The notes under the pieces are model-generated. The model saw only the letters and a program-made list of their open reading frames with translations, ran no database searches and had not been told where the DNA came from. A stretch of DNA of 64,000 nt, taken from assembly GCA_002393945.1 (NCBI GenBank), contig DGSO01000028.1:23338-87337 (forward strand), read 5' to 3'. Source of the stretch: Bacteroidales bacterium UBA4360. Lineage in GTDB: Bacteria > Bacteroidota > Bacteroidia > Bacteroidales > UBA932. Shown here in pieces: positions 31,576 through 40,036 of this stretch. The translations under genes were made by a program, and so were the position numbers. The stretch's first letter is position 1. Each line of letters begins with the position of its first letter.

Positions 31576-33498
31576 TCAACCCCGCAGGGCCCTCATGGCG
31601 TTGAGAACGGCGAGGACGGTGACGCCTACGTCGGCAAAGACGGCCATCCACATGGTTGCAAGGCCGAAAGTGGCCAGGACAAGCACCAGTACCTTTATGC
31701 CGATGGCGAAGATGATGTTCTCCCTCGCAATGCGAAGGGTGCGGCGGGCGATCCTGACGGCCTGGGCAATCTTGGAGGGCTTGTCGTCCATGAGGACAAC
31801 GTCGGCAGCCTCGATTGCGGCGTCGGAGCCCAGGGCGCCCATGGCGATGCCTACATCGGCACGGGAAAGGACGGGGGCGTCGTTGATGCCGTCACCCACG
31901 AAGGCGAGGCGTCCTTCCCCAAGGAGGCTCTCCACTTTTTCCACCTTCCCTGCCGGCAGCAGCTCCGCATGGAATTCATCCAGGCCGATTATTCCGGCCA
32001 CCGCCTCGGCCACCTTGGCGCTGTCTCCGGTGAGCATGACCGTACGCTTGATTCCCTGCTCCCTGAGGGCGGCCACCGCATCGGCAGCGTCTTCCTTTAT
32101 GCGGTCCGATATCACGATATGCCCGGCATATTCTCCGTCGATGGCAACATGGACGACGGTCCCTTCGTGATGGCAGGGACGCCAGGCCGCGCCGATTCCC
32201 GTCATGAGCTTGTCATTGCCCACGGCCACCTTGCGGCCGTTCACGCTTGCGATTATTCCGTGGCCGGCGGTCTCCTGAACGTCCTCAACGGTGCAGTCGT
32301 CCTGTTCGTCGGGATAGGCGTTTTTGAGCGCCATGGCAATGGGATGGGTGGAGTGGCGCTCCACATGGGCGGCAAGGTGCAGAAGTTCTTTCCGGTCCAG
32401 TTTCTCTGGATGGACTGCCGTTACTTCGAAAACGCCTTCCGTGAGGGTGCCGGTCTTGTCAAAGACCACGGTTTCCAGTTTGGACAGGGTGTCCAGAAGG
32501 TTGGATCCCTTGATGAGGATACCCTTTCTGGAGGCTCCGCCAAGGCCTCCGAAGAAGGTCAGCGGCACGGAGATGACAAGTGCGCAGGGGCATGATACCA
32601 CAAGGAAAAGAAGGCCTCTGTATATCCAGGTGGCCCATTCGCCGGTGATGAGGCCGGGGATTATGGCAACCACCAGGGCCAGCGCTACTACTATAGGGGT
32701 ATAAATCCTCGCAAAGCGTGTGATGAAGCTTTCGCTGCGGGATTTTCTCTCTGCCGCATGCTCTACAAGCTCCAGTATCTTTGCGGCGGTGGATTCGCCG
32801 AAAGCCTTGGACGTCTTCACCCTCAGGACTCCGCTCAGGTTTACGCAGCCGGAAAGGATCTCGTCTCCCTCGCGGATGCTGCGGGGAACGCTTTCTCCCG
32901 TCAGCGCAACCGTATCCAGACTGGATGTGCCTTCGATCACGGTTCCGTCCATGGGAACCTTGTCTCCGGGACGTATGACGATGATTTCCCCAACCTCAAC
33001 GTCTTCAGGATGTACAGACAGGATTTCCCCGTTCCTCTCTACGTTCGCGACGTCCGGACGGATGTCCATAAGGTGCGAAATGGACTTCCTGGAGCGTCCC
33101 TCGGCAACTTCTTCGAAGAGTTCTCCCACCTGGAAGAACAGCATGACGAAGACCGCCTCCGGGAACTGAGTCTCTGCGCCGGGCATGAAACCTATGCCCA
33201 GGGCTCCCAGTGTGGCGATGCTCATGAGGAAATCCTCACTGAGGGCTTCACCCTCCAGAAGGCCCTCTGCGGCCTCCTTGAGCGTATCCCAGCCCACAAT
33301 AAGATAAGGTACCAGGAACAGCAGCAGATACTGCCAGGTTTCCCAGCTGGTATTCTTCTCTACGATTATCGCTGCAACCAGAAGTACGGCTGCAACTATT
33401 ATTTTGACAAGCCTTCCGTGCCCCTCTTCCTCCTCGTGATGATGGTGATGGTGCCCGTGCTCTTCATGGCAATGCTCGCAGTGTGCGTGTTCTTCCAT
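31576..33498 (-). CDS. P1B-type heavy-metal ATPase (Zn/Cd/Pb/Co type)
   Basis: The 640-residue exporter begins with a metal-binding tail rich in His and Cys (HAHCEHCHEEHG followed by six His). Motifs: SCPCALVIS (CPC transport motif), D347-K-T-G-T-L-T (phosphorylated Asp), TGES in the actuator domain, the HP motif in RHSTHPIAM, and VGDGINDAPVL. The CPC and His-rich tail fit a Zn/Cd exporter. The start at 33498 is set by the -7 box upstream; a frame from 33546 would span it. Confidence 0.93.
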   Translation of the reverse strand: MEEHAHCEHCHEEHGHHHHHHEEEEGHGRLVKIIVAAVLLVAAIIVEKNTSWETWQYLLLFLVPYLIVGWDTLKEAAEGLLEGEALSEDFLMSIATLGALGIGFMPGAETQFPEAVFVMLFFQVGELFEEVAEGRSRKSISHLMDIRPDVANVERNGEILSVHPEDVEVGEIIVIRPGDKVPMDGTVIEGTSSLDTVALTGESVPRSIREGDEILSGCVNLSGVLRVKTSKAFGESTAAKILELVEHAAERKSRSESFITRFARIYTPIVVALALVVAIIPGLITGEWATWIYRGLLFLVVSCPCALVISVPLTFFGGLGGASRKGILIKGSNLLDTLSKLETVVFDKTGTLTEGVFEVTAVHPEKLDRKELLHLAAHVERHSTHPIAMALKNAYPDEQDDCTVEDVQETAGHGIIASVNGRKVAVGNDKLMTGIGAAWRPCHHEGTVVHVAIDGEYAGHIVISDRIKEDAADAVAALREQGIKRTVMLTGDSAKVAEAVAGIIGLDEFHAELLPAGKVEKVESLLGEGRLAFVGDGINDAPVLSRADVGIAMGALGSDAAIEAADVVLMDDKPSKIAQAVRIARRTLRIARENIIFAIGIKVLVLVLATFGLATMWMAVFADVGVTVLAVLNAMRALRG

Positions 33499-33521
33499 AG
33501 CTTTACAGTTTTTTTCTTCTG

Positions 33522-33529
33522 CAAAGCTA
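33522..33529 (-). promoter_or_regulatory. -7 promoter box of the metal ATPase
   Basis: TAGCTTTG on the minus strand, 23 nt before the ATG at 33498. Confidence 0.5.
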
Positions 33530-33541
33530 ACGCACTTTTTC

Positions 33542-33556
33542 TGCAACCGGGTTGCA
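33542..33556. promoter_or_regulatory. Perfect palindrome TGCAACC-G-GGTTGCA
   Basis: A 7-bp perfect inverted repeat lies between the end of apt and the metal-ATPase promoter, centred about 20 bp upstream of the -7 box and over the expected -33 region. It could be a metal-regulator operator. It could also be a weak terminator for apt, because GAAAAAG follows on the minus strand. Confidence 0.45.
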
Positions 33557-33561
33557 AAAAG

Positions 33562-34134
33562 CTATTCCGTTACCTTCATGAGGGATTTTACGGGAGCGAT
33601 ATCCTCGATGGCCTCACGGCCGCCAAGGCCTTCAATCTCCACCAGGAACACGAAGTCCGTGACCTTGATGCCGTATTCCTTGCCGTTTACGACGATTTTC
33701 TGTTTCTCAATGCCTTCAGCAATGCCGCGGGCGGTGCCGCCGGTGGCGAGGATATCGTCAAAGAAAGTAACCTTGAACACATCGCCGTCGGGGACGCCTG
33801 CGGCAACGTCGGAAAGGCGGAAGTAAATCTGGTCCTTGCCATATTCTTTGGTGATGTCGATTCCTACGAGGTCTCCCTGGGCATAGGGCAGCTTGCCTTT
33901 CTTCCTGAAAGGAATGATGTTCTGAACCTTTTCACACTCCGTGAGCATGGGGGCGGCAAAGAGGAAGCCGCGCGCCTCGGGGGCTACGATGTTGGGACTT
34001 TCGGAAATACTTCCCAGGTCTTTTACGAGACAGCGGAATACTTCCTTGTTCTGTACAAACGGGATGATGTCCACGAAATTCACACCGGCGATGGGAAAAT
34101 CGGGATAGAATTTAAGGTACTTTGTGTAGTCCAT
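33562..34134 (-). CDS. apt: Adenine phosphoribosyltransferase
   Basis: The 190-residue purine-salvage enzyme makes AMP from adenine and PRPP. It has the start MDYTKYLKFYPDFPIAGVNF, PEARGFLFA and the PRPP loop VTFFDDILATGGTARG. A longer-than-usual insert occurs near 135-160 (KQKIVVNGKEYGIKVTDF). The ATG overlaps the last base of the upstream stop, so it is coupled to the hemerythrin-LuxR gene. Confidence 0.92.
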   Translation of the reverse strand: MDYTKYLKFYPDFPIAGVNFVDIIPFVQNKEVFRCLVKDLGSISESPNIVAPEARGFLFAAPMLTECEKVQNIIPFRKKGKLPYAQGDLVGIDITKEYGKDQIYFRLSDVAAGVPDGDVFKVTFFDDILATGGTARGIAEGIEKQKIVVNGKEYGIKVTDFVFLVEIEGLGGREAIEDIAPVKSLMKVTE

Positions 34135-35030
34135 TACTCTACGGAATTAATATCGATAAGATTGTTCAGAAGCGCGTAAACCGTGAGGCCGGCCACGGTC
34201 TTTATGCCGGTCTTGCGGGTGATGTTCTTGCGGTGCGTGATCACGGTGTGGATGGAGATGTTCATCTCGTCGGCAATCTCCTTGTTGAGCATGCCCTTGG
34301 CGACGCAGACAAGGATTTCCTTTTCTCTGGGCGACAGGAGGGTGTCGTCGTCCTCTCCTTTGCCGCCTTCCTCGCCGTGGCGGCCTTCCAGGGCCGTTTC
34401 TTCAAGGAGGATGTGGCGGCGGATGTCGGCCTCCAGGATGCTTATGCCGCTGAGTACGCGGAAGGCTTCCTGCTGGTCTGCATTCTTGGGAAGGTGCGTC
34501 ATGACCAGGCTCTTGAGGTCTTCCAGCGTCTCCTCGACACCGGAGTGGTCTTCTTCATAAGAGCCGATTGCAAGCTTTCCGGAAGGGTCGTTCACATAAG
34601 GGAAGACCTCCGTTTCTTCGTAGTTGAAGTGCTTGGTGAGCTCGTCCCTGAAGTTGGTGAAGAACTTCCAGATGACCTTCTGATGAGGGTCTTCGCAGGG
34701 GAACATCATACGGCCGATGCTTGCGGCCAGGTCCCTGAGGGCAACGTTGATGTAGTATTCGTGGGAACGGGACAGATAGGAGACGATGTCTGAAAGGTTG
34801 GCCTTTTCAAGGTCCTCCGGACCGGGGCGGTAGTCGGCATTCAAGTATACCTTGCAGATGAGAAGGAAGGTATATGCGTCGATTCCCTGGGAGCGGCAGA
34901 CATCCTCTACCGTGGCGTCTCCATATCCGAACTTGAGACCCATTCTGGTGAACACGCCTATGAGAACGGGGTCCTGTTCAAGGAGTTCCGCCATTTTCAT
35001 CGATGGAGAAAATGATGCTTCGCTTGCCAT
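34134..35030 (-). CDS. Regulator combining ScdA-N/hemerythrin domains and a LuxR-type HTH
   Basis: The 298-residue protein starts with a DUF542/ScdA-N-like region (about 15-75, TRMGLKFGYGDATVEDVCRS). A hemerythrin-like four-helix domain with His/Glu ligands follows (about 85-215: SRSHEYYINVALRDL, HFNYEETEVFPYV, YEEDHSGVEETL, DIRRHILLEETAL). A C-terminal LuxR-type HTH ends it (about 232-285, LSPREKEILVCVAKGMLNKEIADEMNISIHTVITHRKNI). I infer it senses oxygen or nitric oxide at a di-iron site and regulates transcription. Confidence 0.88.
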   Translation of the reverse strand: MASEASFSPSMKMAELLEQDPVLIGVFTRMGLKFGYGDATVEDVCRSQGIDAYTFLLICKVYLNADYRPGPEDLEKANLSDIVSYLSRSHEYYINVALRDLAASIGRMMFPCEDPHQKVIWKFFTNFRDELTKHFNYEETEVFPYVNDPSGKLAIGSYEEDHSGVEETLEDLKSLVMTHLPKNADQQEAFRVLSGISILEADIRRHILLEETALEGRHGEEGGKGEDDDTLLSPREKEILVCVAKGMLNKEIADEMNISIHTVITHRKNITRKTGIKTVAGLTVYALLNNLIDINSVE

Positions 35031-35056
35031 AGGGTGCGAATTTACTAAAAATACCG

Positions 35057-35064
35057 TATATTTG
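35057..35064 (+). promoter_or_regulatory. -7 promoter box of the antiporter gene
   Basis: TATATTTG, 21 nt before the ATG at 35086. A TATTTTTA on the opposite strand (35045-35052) may be the divergent box for the hemerythrin-LuxR gene. Confidence 0.55.
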
Positions 35065-35085
35065 CAACCCTAAACGACTTGACAG

Positions 35086-36408
35086 ATGGCACTCCAGAAA
35101 CATTTTTCCACGGACGATATCACCGCCCCTCGCAAGAAGGGTGGCTTTTTTGCGCTTACTCCGCTCCTTGTTTTCCTGCTTGTGTACGTGGTTACGTCCA
35201 TATTGGCGAAGGACTTCTACAAGGTGCCGGTTACTGCGGCGTTTCTCGTGGCGTCTGTATACGCAATGTTCATCACCCCGCTTGAAAAGACAGACGACAA
35301 GATTGCGGTATTCTCCAGAGGCGCAAGCAACGGAAACGTGCTTCTGATGATCTGGATCTTCGTTTTGGCGGGGGCGTTCGCAGCAACGGCAAAGGACATC
35401 GGCGCAATAGAGGCCACGGTCAACGGAGCCCTCAGGATCCTGCCCGGGAAGCTCATTTACGCGGGGCTGTTCCTGGCTTCCTGCTTCATCTCGATGGCCA
35501 TCGGCACGTCTGTGGGGACTATTGTGGCCCTGGTGCCGATTGCAAGCGGCATCGCGGCGGAAACAGGGATGGGCGTCCCTTTCGTTACGGCAATAGTGGT
35601 TGGAGGCGCTTTCTTCGGCGATAATCTTTCCTTCATTTCGGACACCACCGTTGCGGCCACAAAGACGCAGGGATGCTCCATGAAGGACAAGTTCAAGGTG
35701 AACTTGTGGATAGCGGCACCGGCGGCGCTGGTGGTAACTGCGCTGTACGTGGTGCTGGGGCTTTCCGTCGAAGCCGCCCCGGCCGCAGAGAGCGTGAACC
35801 CGCTGCTGGTCCTTCCGTATCTTCTCGTCATCGGCCTGGCGCTTTGCGGGATGAATGTCGTCACTGTCCTTGCAACGGGGATAGTGGTGAACGGAATCAT
35901 CGGCTGGTGCACGGGAGCCTACGATTTTGTGGGCTGGATGGCCTCTGTTGGCAGTGGCATCGGCTCTATGGGCGAACTGATAATAGTGTCCCTGCTTGCG
36001 GGCGGCATGCTGGAGCTCATACGGTTCAACGGGGGCCTGGATTATATCATCGGCAGCCTTACAAAGCACATTTCCGGCCGAAGGACAGCCGGTTTCACTA
36101 TTGCCGCGCTGGTCTCCCTGGTGAACGTGTGTACGGCCAACAACACCATCGCAATCATCACCACGGGCCCTCTGGCGAAGGACATCACAGACCGGTTCGG
36201 CATGGATCCAAGGAAGACCGCGTCCATCCTGGACACCTTCTCCTGCTTCGTCCAGGGCATACTCCCCTACGGAGCGCAGATGCTAATGGCAGCCGGACTC
36301 TCCGGAGCCGGGACCCTGGCCATTATCGGCAATCTGTACTATCCTTTTGTGCTGGGTATCTTTGCGGTGCTGTCAATCCTTCTGCGCTTCCCCCGCAAGT
36401 ATTCCTAG
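35086..36408 (+). CDS. NhaC-family Na+/H+ antiporter
   Basis: The 440-residue membrane protein has about 11-12 hydrophobic helices and NhaC-type motifs: FVLAGAFAATAKDIGAIEAT, AIGTSVGTIVALVPIASGI, VVGGAFFGDNLSFISDTTVA, VNVCTANNTIAIITTGPLAK and DTFSCFVQGILPYGAQ. It would export Na+ (or exchange a related cation or organic acid) using the proton gradient. Its 3' end overlaps the convergent rsmE gene by 36 nt. Confidence 0.9.
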   Translation: MALQKHFSTDDITAPRKKGGFFALTPLLVFLLVYVVTSILAKDFYKVPVTAAFLVASVYAMFITPLEKTDDKIAVFSRGASNGNVLLMIWIFVLAGAFAATAKDIGAIEATVNGALRILPGKLIYAGLFLASCFISMAIGTSVGTIVALVPIASGIAAETGMGVPFVTAIVVGGAFFGDNLSFISDTTVAATKTQGCSMKDKFKVNLWIAAPAALVVTALYVVLGLSVEAAPAAESVNPLLVLPYLLVIGLALCGMNVVTVLATGIVVNGIIGWCTGAYDFVGWMASVGSGIGSMGELIIVSLLAGGMLELIRFNGGLDYIIGSLTKHISGRRTAGFTIAALVSLVNVCTANNTIAIITTGPLAKDITDRFGMDPRKTASILDTFSCFVQGILPYGAQMLMAAGLSGAGTLAIIGNLYYPFVLGIFAVLSILLRFPRKYS

Positions 36409-37101
36409 ATAAACGGCCTCCACGGCTGTAACCGCGGCGGTTTCCGTCCTAAGGCGCGACGGGCCCAGATGGATGGGGACATAGCCGCTGCGGAGGGCAA
36501 GGGCGGCCTCTTCCGGAGAAAAATCCCCTTCCGGGCCGATGAGGACGGTAACTTCGTCCTGACCTTTTACCGCCTCTGCAATGCTCTGCCGGGGCGTTTC
36601 CCCTTCGAAACAGTATGCGATAAGCTTGCAGCCTCCGCGCTCCGTGCTGATGAACTCCTTCACGCTTACGGGCTCCTCAATCTCCGGAATGCGGGCCTTG
36701 AGGGACTGCTTGGTGGCCGACAGCGCTATACGCCGGGCCCTGTCCGTCTTGTAGACCTTGCGCTCTGAACGCTCGCCGATGAGAGGGACGATGGTGTCTA
36801 CGCCCAGTTCGGTGGCCTTTTCGACAAACCATTCGAAGCGGTCGTTGTTCTTGGTGGGACAGCAGCCGACAGTGAGCCTGTAGGGGTGCGAGTGCCAGTT
36901 TTCTTCTTTGGAAAGGACCGCCGCCTCTGCGCCTTTGGGACTGTCGTCCGTGAGTCGGCAGCGGTAGAGTGTTCCAAGGCCGTCGATGACGTCGATTTCG
37001 TCTCCGGTGCGGTGGCGGAGCACCCTCACGCAGTGCGTGCTTTCTTCGGCGTCCAGCCGGCATGTGCGGCCGTCGGCCTCGTATGCATAAAAGAGTTCCA
37101 T
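36373..37101 (-). CDS. rsmE: 16S rRNA (uracil-1498-N3)-methyltransferase
   Basis: The 242-residue SPOUT methyltransferase has a PUA-like N-terminal part (MELFYAYEADGRTCRLDAEE, STHCVRVLRHRTGDEIDVID) and a trefoil-knot C-terminus with RFEWFVEKATELGVDTIVPL, LIGPEGDFSPEEA and LGPSRLRTETAAV. It methylates U1498 of 16S rRNA. The ATG at 37101 is preferred to far-upstream options because it gives family length and follows a -7 box. It overlaps the antiporter gene tail to tail. Confidence 0.93.
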   Translation of the reverse strand: MELFYAYEADGRTCRLDAEESTHCVRVLRHRTGDEIDVIDGLGTLYRCRLTDDSPKGAEAAVLSKEENWHSHPYRLTVGCCPTKNNDRFEWFVEKATELGVDTIVPLIGERSERKVYKTDRARRIALSATKQSLKARIPEIEEPVSVKEFISTERGGCKLIAYCFEGETPRQSIAEAVKGQDEVTVLIGPEGDFSPEEAALALRSGYVPIHLGPSRLRTETAAVTAVEAVYLGILAGEAQKD

Positions 37102-37107
37102 ACTTTG

Positions 37108-37115
37108 CAAAGATA
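37108..37115 (-). promoter_or_regulatory. -7 promoter box of rsmE, leaderless
   Basis: TATCTTTG on the minus strand ends 6 nt before the ATG at 37101. Confidence 0.55.
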
Positions 37116-37140
37116 TGCAAATATTTGCTATATTTAAGGC

Positions 37141-39237
37141 ATGAAACGCATTATTATTCCTTTCCTGATGGCAGCAATCCTTTTTGACGCCTGCGCGCCC
37201 AAGACTCCCGTGACGCGCAAAGACAGCACCGTAGACAATTACTTCGGCACCGAAGTGCCCGACCCTTACCGCTGGCTGGAGGACGACGCCTCCGCCGAAA
37301 CCGCCGCCTGGGTCAAGGCTCAGAACAAGGTGACGGACCATTATCTGAAAGGGATTCCTTTCCGTGCCAAACTCCTTGAACGCCTGAAGCAGGTGAGCAA
37401 CTACGAGAAGGTGGGCGCTCCTGCAAAGCGCAAGAACGGCAAGTGGTACTTCTACCGCAACGACGGACTCCAGAACCAGAGCGTCCTCTATGAGATGGAC
37501 TCTCCGGATGCCGAGGCCCGCGTTTTCCTGGACCCCAACACCCTGAGCGAGGACGGCACCGTGGCCCTCAAGGGCGTTTATTTCTCCAATGACGGGAAGT
37601 ATGCCGCCTACACCATTTCCCGCAGCGGAAGCGACTGGGAAGAGATTTACGTGATGGATGCCGGAACGCGCGAACTCCTTGAAGACCACATCGTGTGGGC
37701 GAAGTTCACCGGGGCGGCCTGGTACAAGGACGGCTTCTACTACAGCGCCTACGACGCCCCCGCCGGCGACGGCCACGAGTTCAGCGGCAAGAACGAAGTC
37801 CACAAGGTCTATTACCACAAGATAGGAACGCCCCAGAGCGAGGACGAACTCTTCTACTCCAATCCGGCAGAGCCACTGCGCTTCTACCAGGTGAGCGTGA
37901 ACGACGAAGAGACCATGGCCTTCCTGTATGAGGACGGGGCCGATATCGGCAACAACCTCTACGTCATGGACCTCCGCAAGCCCGGCGCCAAGTGGGTGCA
38001 GATTACCCGCGACATGAAGAACTCCTGCACCACGGCAGAGACCGACGGCGACAAGATCTACCTGTTCACCAACCTTGACGCCCCCATGAACAAGCTGGTG
38101 GTAACCGACATCAAGAATCCCAGGGTGTGGAAAGACGTCATTCCCGAAGGGAAAAGCGTTCTGGATGATGTTTCTTTCATCTCCGACCTCATAATCGCAA
38201 GCTACAGCGAGGACGCCTCCACGCATGCATACCTGTATGACCTTACAGGCCGCCGCGTAGAGGAAATCCGCCTTCCGGGCGTCGGCAGCGCCGGATTCTC
38301 CTGCCGCAAGGGCGAGCCCTGGTGCTATTACACCTATGCATCCTTCACAACTCCCGGAACCGTTTACAGCTGGAACATCGAGACCGGGGAAAGCAAGGTT
38401 TACAAGCAGCCCGAAACGGCCTTCGACCTTTCCGGCCTCGTAACCGAGCAGGTATTCTTCCAGTCCAAGGACGGCACCAGGATTCCAATGTTCATCACCC
38501 ACAAGAAGGATATCAAACTGGACGGCAGCAACCCTGTATACCTCTATGGTTACGGCGGATTCAACATCTCCCTGCCTCCTTCATTCTCTGCCTCAAGGGT
38601 GCCCTGGCTCGAAAACGGCGGCATCTATGCGCAGGTTAACCTCCGCGGCGGCGGTGAGTATGGCGAAGCCTGGCACCTTGCCGGAACCAAGATGCAGAAG
38701 CAGAACGTATTCGACGATTTCATCGGCGCGGCAGAGTGGCTCATCGCAAAGGGCTATACCTCTCCTCAGAAGCTTGCCATCGTTGGCGGCAGCAACGGCG
38801 GCCTTCTTGTTGGTGCCTGCATGACCCAGAGGCCGGAGCTCTACGCCGTTGCCATCCCCCAGGTGGGCGTCATGGACATGCTCCGCTACCACAAGTTCAC
38901 CATCGGCTGGAACTGGGCCCCCGACTACGGCACCAGCGAGGATTCCCCGGAAATGTTCGCATACCTGAAAGGCTACTCCCCGCTTCACAACCTCAAGCCC
39001 GGAACGAAATATCCCGCCACACTTGTCACCACTGCCGACCACGACGACCGCGTTGTCCCCGCCCATTCATTCAAGTTCGCTGCAACCCTGCAGGAATGCA
39101 ATGCCGGAGACAGGCCGCAGCTTATCCGTATCGACTCCAAGGCCGGTCACGGCGGCGGAAAACCCCTTGCCAAGGTCCTGGAGGAGCAGGCCGACATCTA
39201 CTCCTTCATTCTCAAGAACATGGGGCTGAAATACTGA
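37141..39237 (+). CDS. Prolyl oligopeptidase (S9A) family lipoprotein
   Basis: The 698-residue peptidase has a lipoprotein-like signal (MKRIIIPFLMAAILFDAC, C18), a seven-bladed propeller (about 75-420) and a C-terminal alpha/beta-hydrolase domain. The catalytic Ser is S551 in GGSNGG, Asp at 635-636 in DHDDRVVP, and His H670 in KAGHGGG. The start of the mature part, DPYRWLEDDASAETAAWVKA, is classic for S9A. It cleaves short peptides after proline, probably in the periplasm. A strong terminator follows. Confidence 0.94.
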   Translation: MKRIIIPFLMAAILFDACAPKTPVTRKDSTVDNYFGTEVPDPYRWLEDDASAETAAWVKAQNKVTDHYLKGIPFRAKLLERLKQVSNYEKVGAPAKRKNGKWYFYRNDGLQNQSVLYEMDSPDAEARVFLDPNTLSEDGTVALKGVYFSNDGKYAAYTISRSGSDWEEIYVMDAGTRELLEDHIVWAKFTGAAWYKDGFYYSAYDAPAGDGHEFSGKNEVHKVYYHKIGTPQSEDELFYSNPAEPLRFYQVSVNDEETMAFLYEDGADIGNNLYVMDLRKPGAKWVQITRDMKNSCTTAETDGDKIYLFTNLDAPMNKLVVTDIKNPRVWKDVIPEGKSVLDDVSFISDLIIASYSEDASTHAYLYDLTGRRVEEIRLPGVGSAGFSCRKGEPWCYYTYASFTTPGTVYSWNIETGESKVYKQPETAFDLSGLVTEQVFFQSKDGTRIPMFITHKKDIKLDGSNPVYLYGYGGFNISLPPSFSASRVPWLENGGIYAQVNLRGGGEYGEAWHLAGTKMQKQNVFDDFIGAAEWLIAKGYTSPQKLAIVGGSNGGLLVGACMTQRPELYAVAIPQVGVMDMLRYHKFTIGWNWAPDYGTSEDSPEMFAYLKGYSPLHNLKPGTKYPATLVTTADHDDRVVPAHSFKFAATLQECNAGDRPQLIRIDSKAGHGGGKPLAKVLEEQADIYSFILKNMGLKY

Positions 39238-39241
39238 CAAC

Positions 39242-39276
39242 AAAAAAATCCGGGTGATTCTTCCCGGATTTTTTTT
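39242..39276 (+). terminator. Intrinsic terminator after the prolyl oligopeptidase gene
   Basis: AAAAAATCCGGG (39243-39254) pairs with CCCGGATTTTTT (39263-39274) around an 8-nt loop, with a run of T. Its T-run overlaps the -33 element of the next promoter. Confidence 0.88.
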
Positions 39277-39304
39277 GTATTTTGGGAAAAGTGTTATATT
39301 TTTG
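39274..39304 (+). promoter_or_regulatory. Consensus promoter of the toxin-antitoxin pair
   Basis: TTTG (39274-39277) and TATTTTTG (39297-39304) are exactly 19 nt apart. The box lies 17 nt before the antitoxin ATG. Confidence 0.72.
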
Positions 39305-39317
39305 CAAAAAGTGTTAT
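39287..39317. promoter_or_regulatory. Two direct 11-bp repeats, likely antitoxin operator
   Basis: AAAAGTGTTAT occurs at 39287-39297 and again at 39307-39317, 20 bp apart (about two helical turns), straddling the -7 box. This placement suits autorepression by a ribbon-helix-helix antitoxin bound as two dimers. Confidence 0.55.
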
Positions 39318-39321
39318 CATT

Positions 39322-39603
39322 ATGAGAACTTCAGAAGCAAGAGTACAGACAGCTTTCAGGCTGAGACCGTCCCTGATAGCAAAGCTCAAAAGGGAGGCGG
39401 AAAAACAGCACGATTCCCTCAACGGTTACGTAGAAAACATCTTGGAAAGGCACGTGGAGCTGGAATGGCCCCGGATTCCGGCAGATTTCAAGGTATCGGA
39501 TATTGTCCTGAGCATGAACGGCTCCATCCCCATGCCTTCCAAAGAAGAACTGGAAGACGATCCCCGAATGGCTCATATATTAGGTTATGCGTATGAAGAT
39601 TAA
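39322..39603 (+). CDS. Antitoxin with ribbon-helix-helix-like N-terminus
   Basis: The 93-residue protein begins MRTSEARVQTAFRLRPSLIA followed by KLKREAEKQHDSLNGYVENI, an Arc/RHH-type DNA-binding pattern (beta strand, then two helices). An acidic, flexible tail (PMPSKEELEDDPRMAHILGY) would bind the toxin. The PIN toxin gene starts inside its 3' end. Direct repeats over the promoter suggest self-repression. Confidence 0.82.
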   Translation: MRTSEARVQTAFRLRPSLIAKLKREAEKQHDSLNGYVENILERHVELEWPRIPADFKVSDIVLSMNGSIPMPSKEELEDDPRMAHILGYAYED

Positions 39604-40036
39604 GGTTTTTTTCGACACCAATATCCTGATAGACGTCCTGATGGAGGACCGCCCAATGACAGAGATTTCAAACAAGATCTTTCAGACGGTACTCTCAAAC
39701 AAAGCAGAAGGAGTACTCGTCGCACAAAGCTTTGTTGACGCATCCTATATGTACCTGAGGAAAAATCCCGGAGGGTATGACAAATTCCGGGACTTTGTGG
39801 CAAAGCTCTGCAACTTCTTCAACATACACTATATCGATACTTTCGCCATCAATTATGCCTGCCGCCAGGACTCCGGCGACTTTGAAGACGACGCAATGTA
39901 CTACGTTGCACGGTCATCTTTCTGTGACGTTATCGTCACGTCGGACAAGCACTTCAAGGAACGGCATCAGGGAGAGGATCCAAATATCCAGATAATGACG
40001 CCGGAGGAGTTTGTGGCAAAGATTACCGTCTCTTGA
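39593..40036 (+). CDS. PIN-domain toxin (VapC-like RNase)
   Basis: The 147-residue protein has the PIN fold with acidic residues in VFFDTNILIDVLMEDRP (N-terminal Asp), a middle Asp/Glu pair (SGDFEDDAMYYVARS) and a final Asp in DVIVTSDKHF. VapC-type toxins are Mg-dependent RNases. The ATG at 39593 gives the usual MKIKVFFDTN start; an ATG two codons upstream (39587) is possible. It overlaps the antitoxin stop and, at its 3' end, the convergent symporter gene by 14 nt. Confidence 0.9.
   Translation: MKIKVFFDTNILIDVLMEDRPMTEISNKIFQTVLSNKAEGVLVAQSFVDASYMYLRKNPGGYDKFRDFVAKLCNFFNIHYIDTFAINYACRQDSGDFEDDAMYYVARSSFCDVIVTSDKHFKERHQGEDPNIQIMTPEEFVAKITVS

Noticed and set aside
32758..34179. 473-codon plus frame opposite the metal ATPase and apt
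   Set aside because: It is antisense to two well-identified enzymes.
37102..38502. Extension of rsmE by over 460 codons upstream
   Set aside because: The extra part is antisense to the prolyl oligopeptidase gene; RsmE length and a -7 box place the start at 37101.
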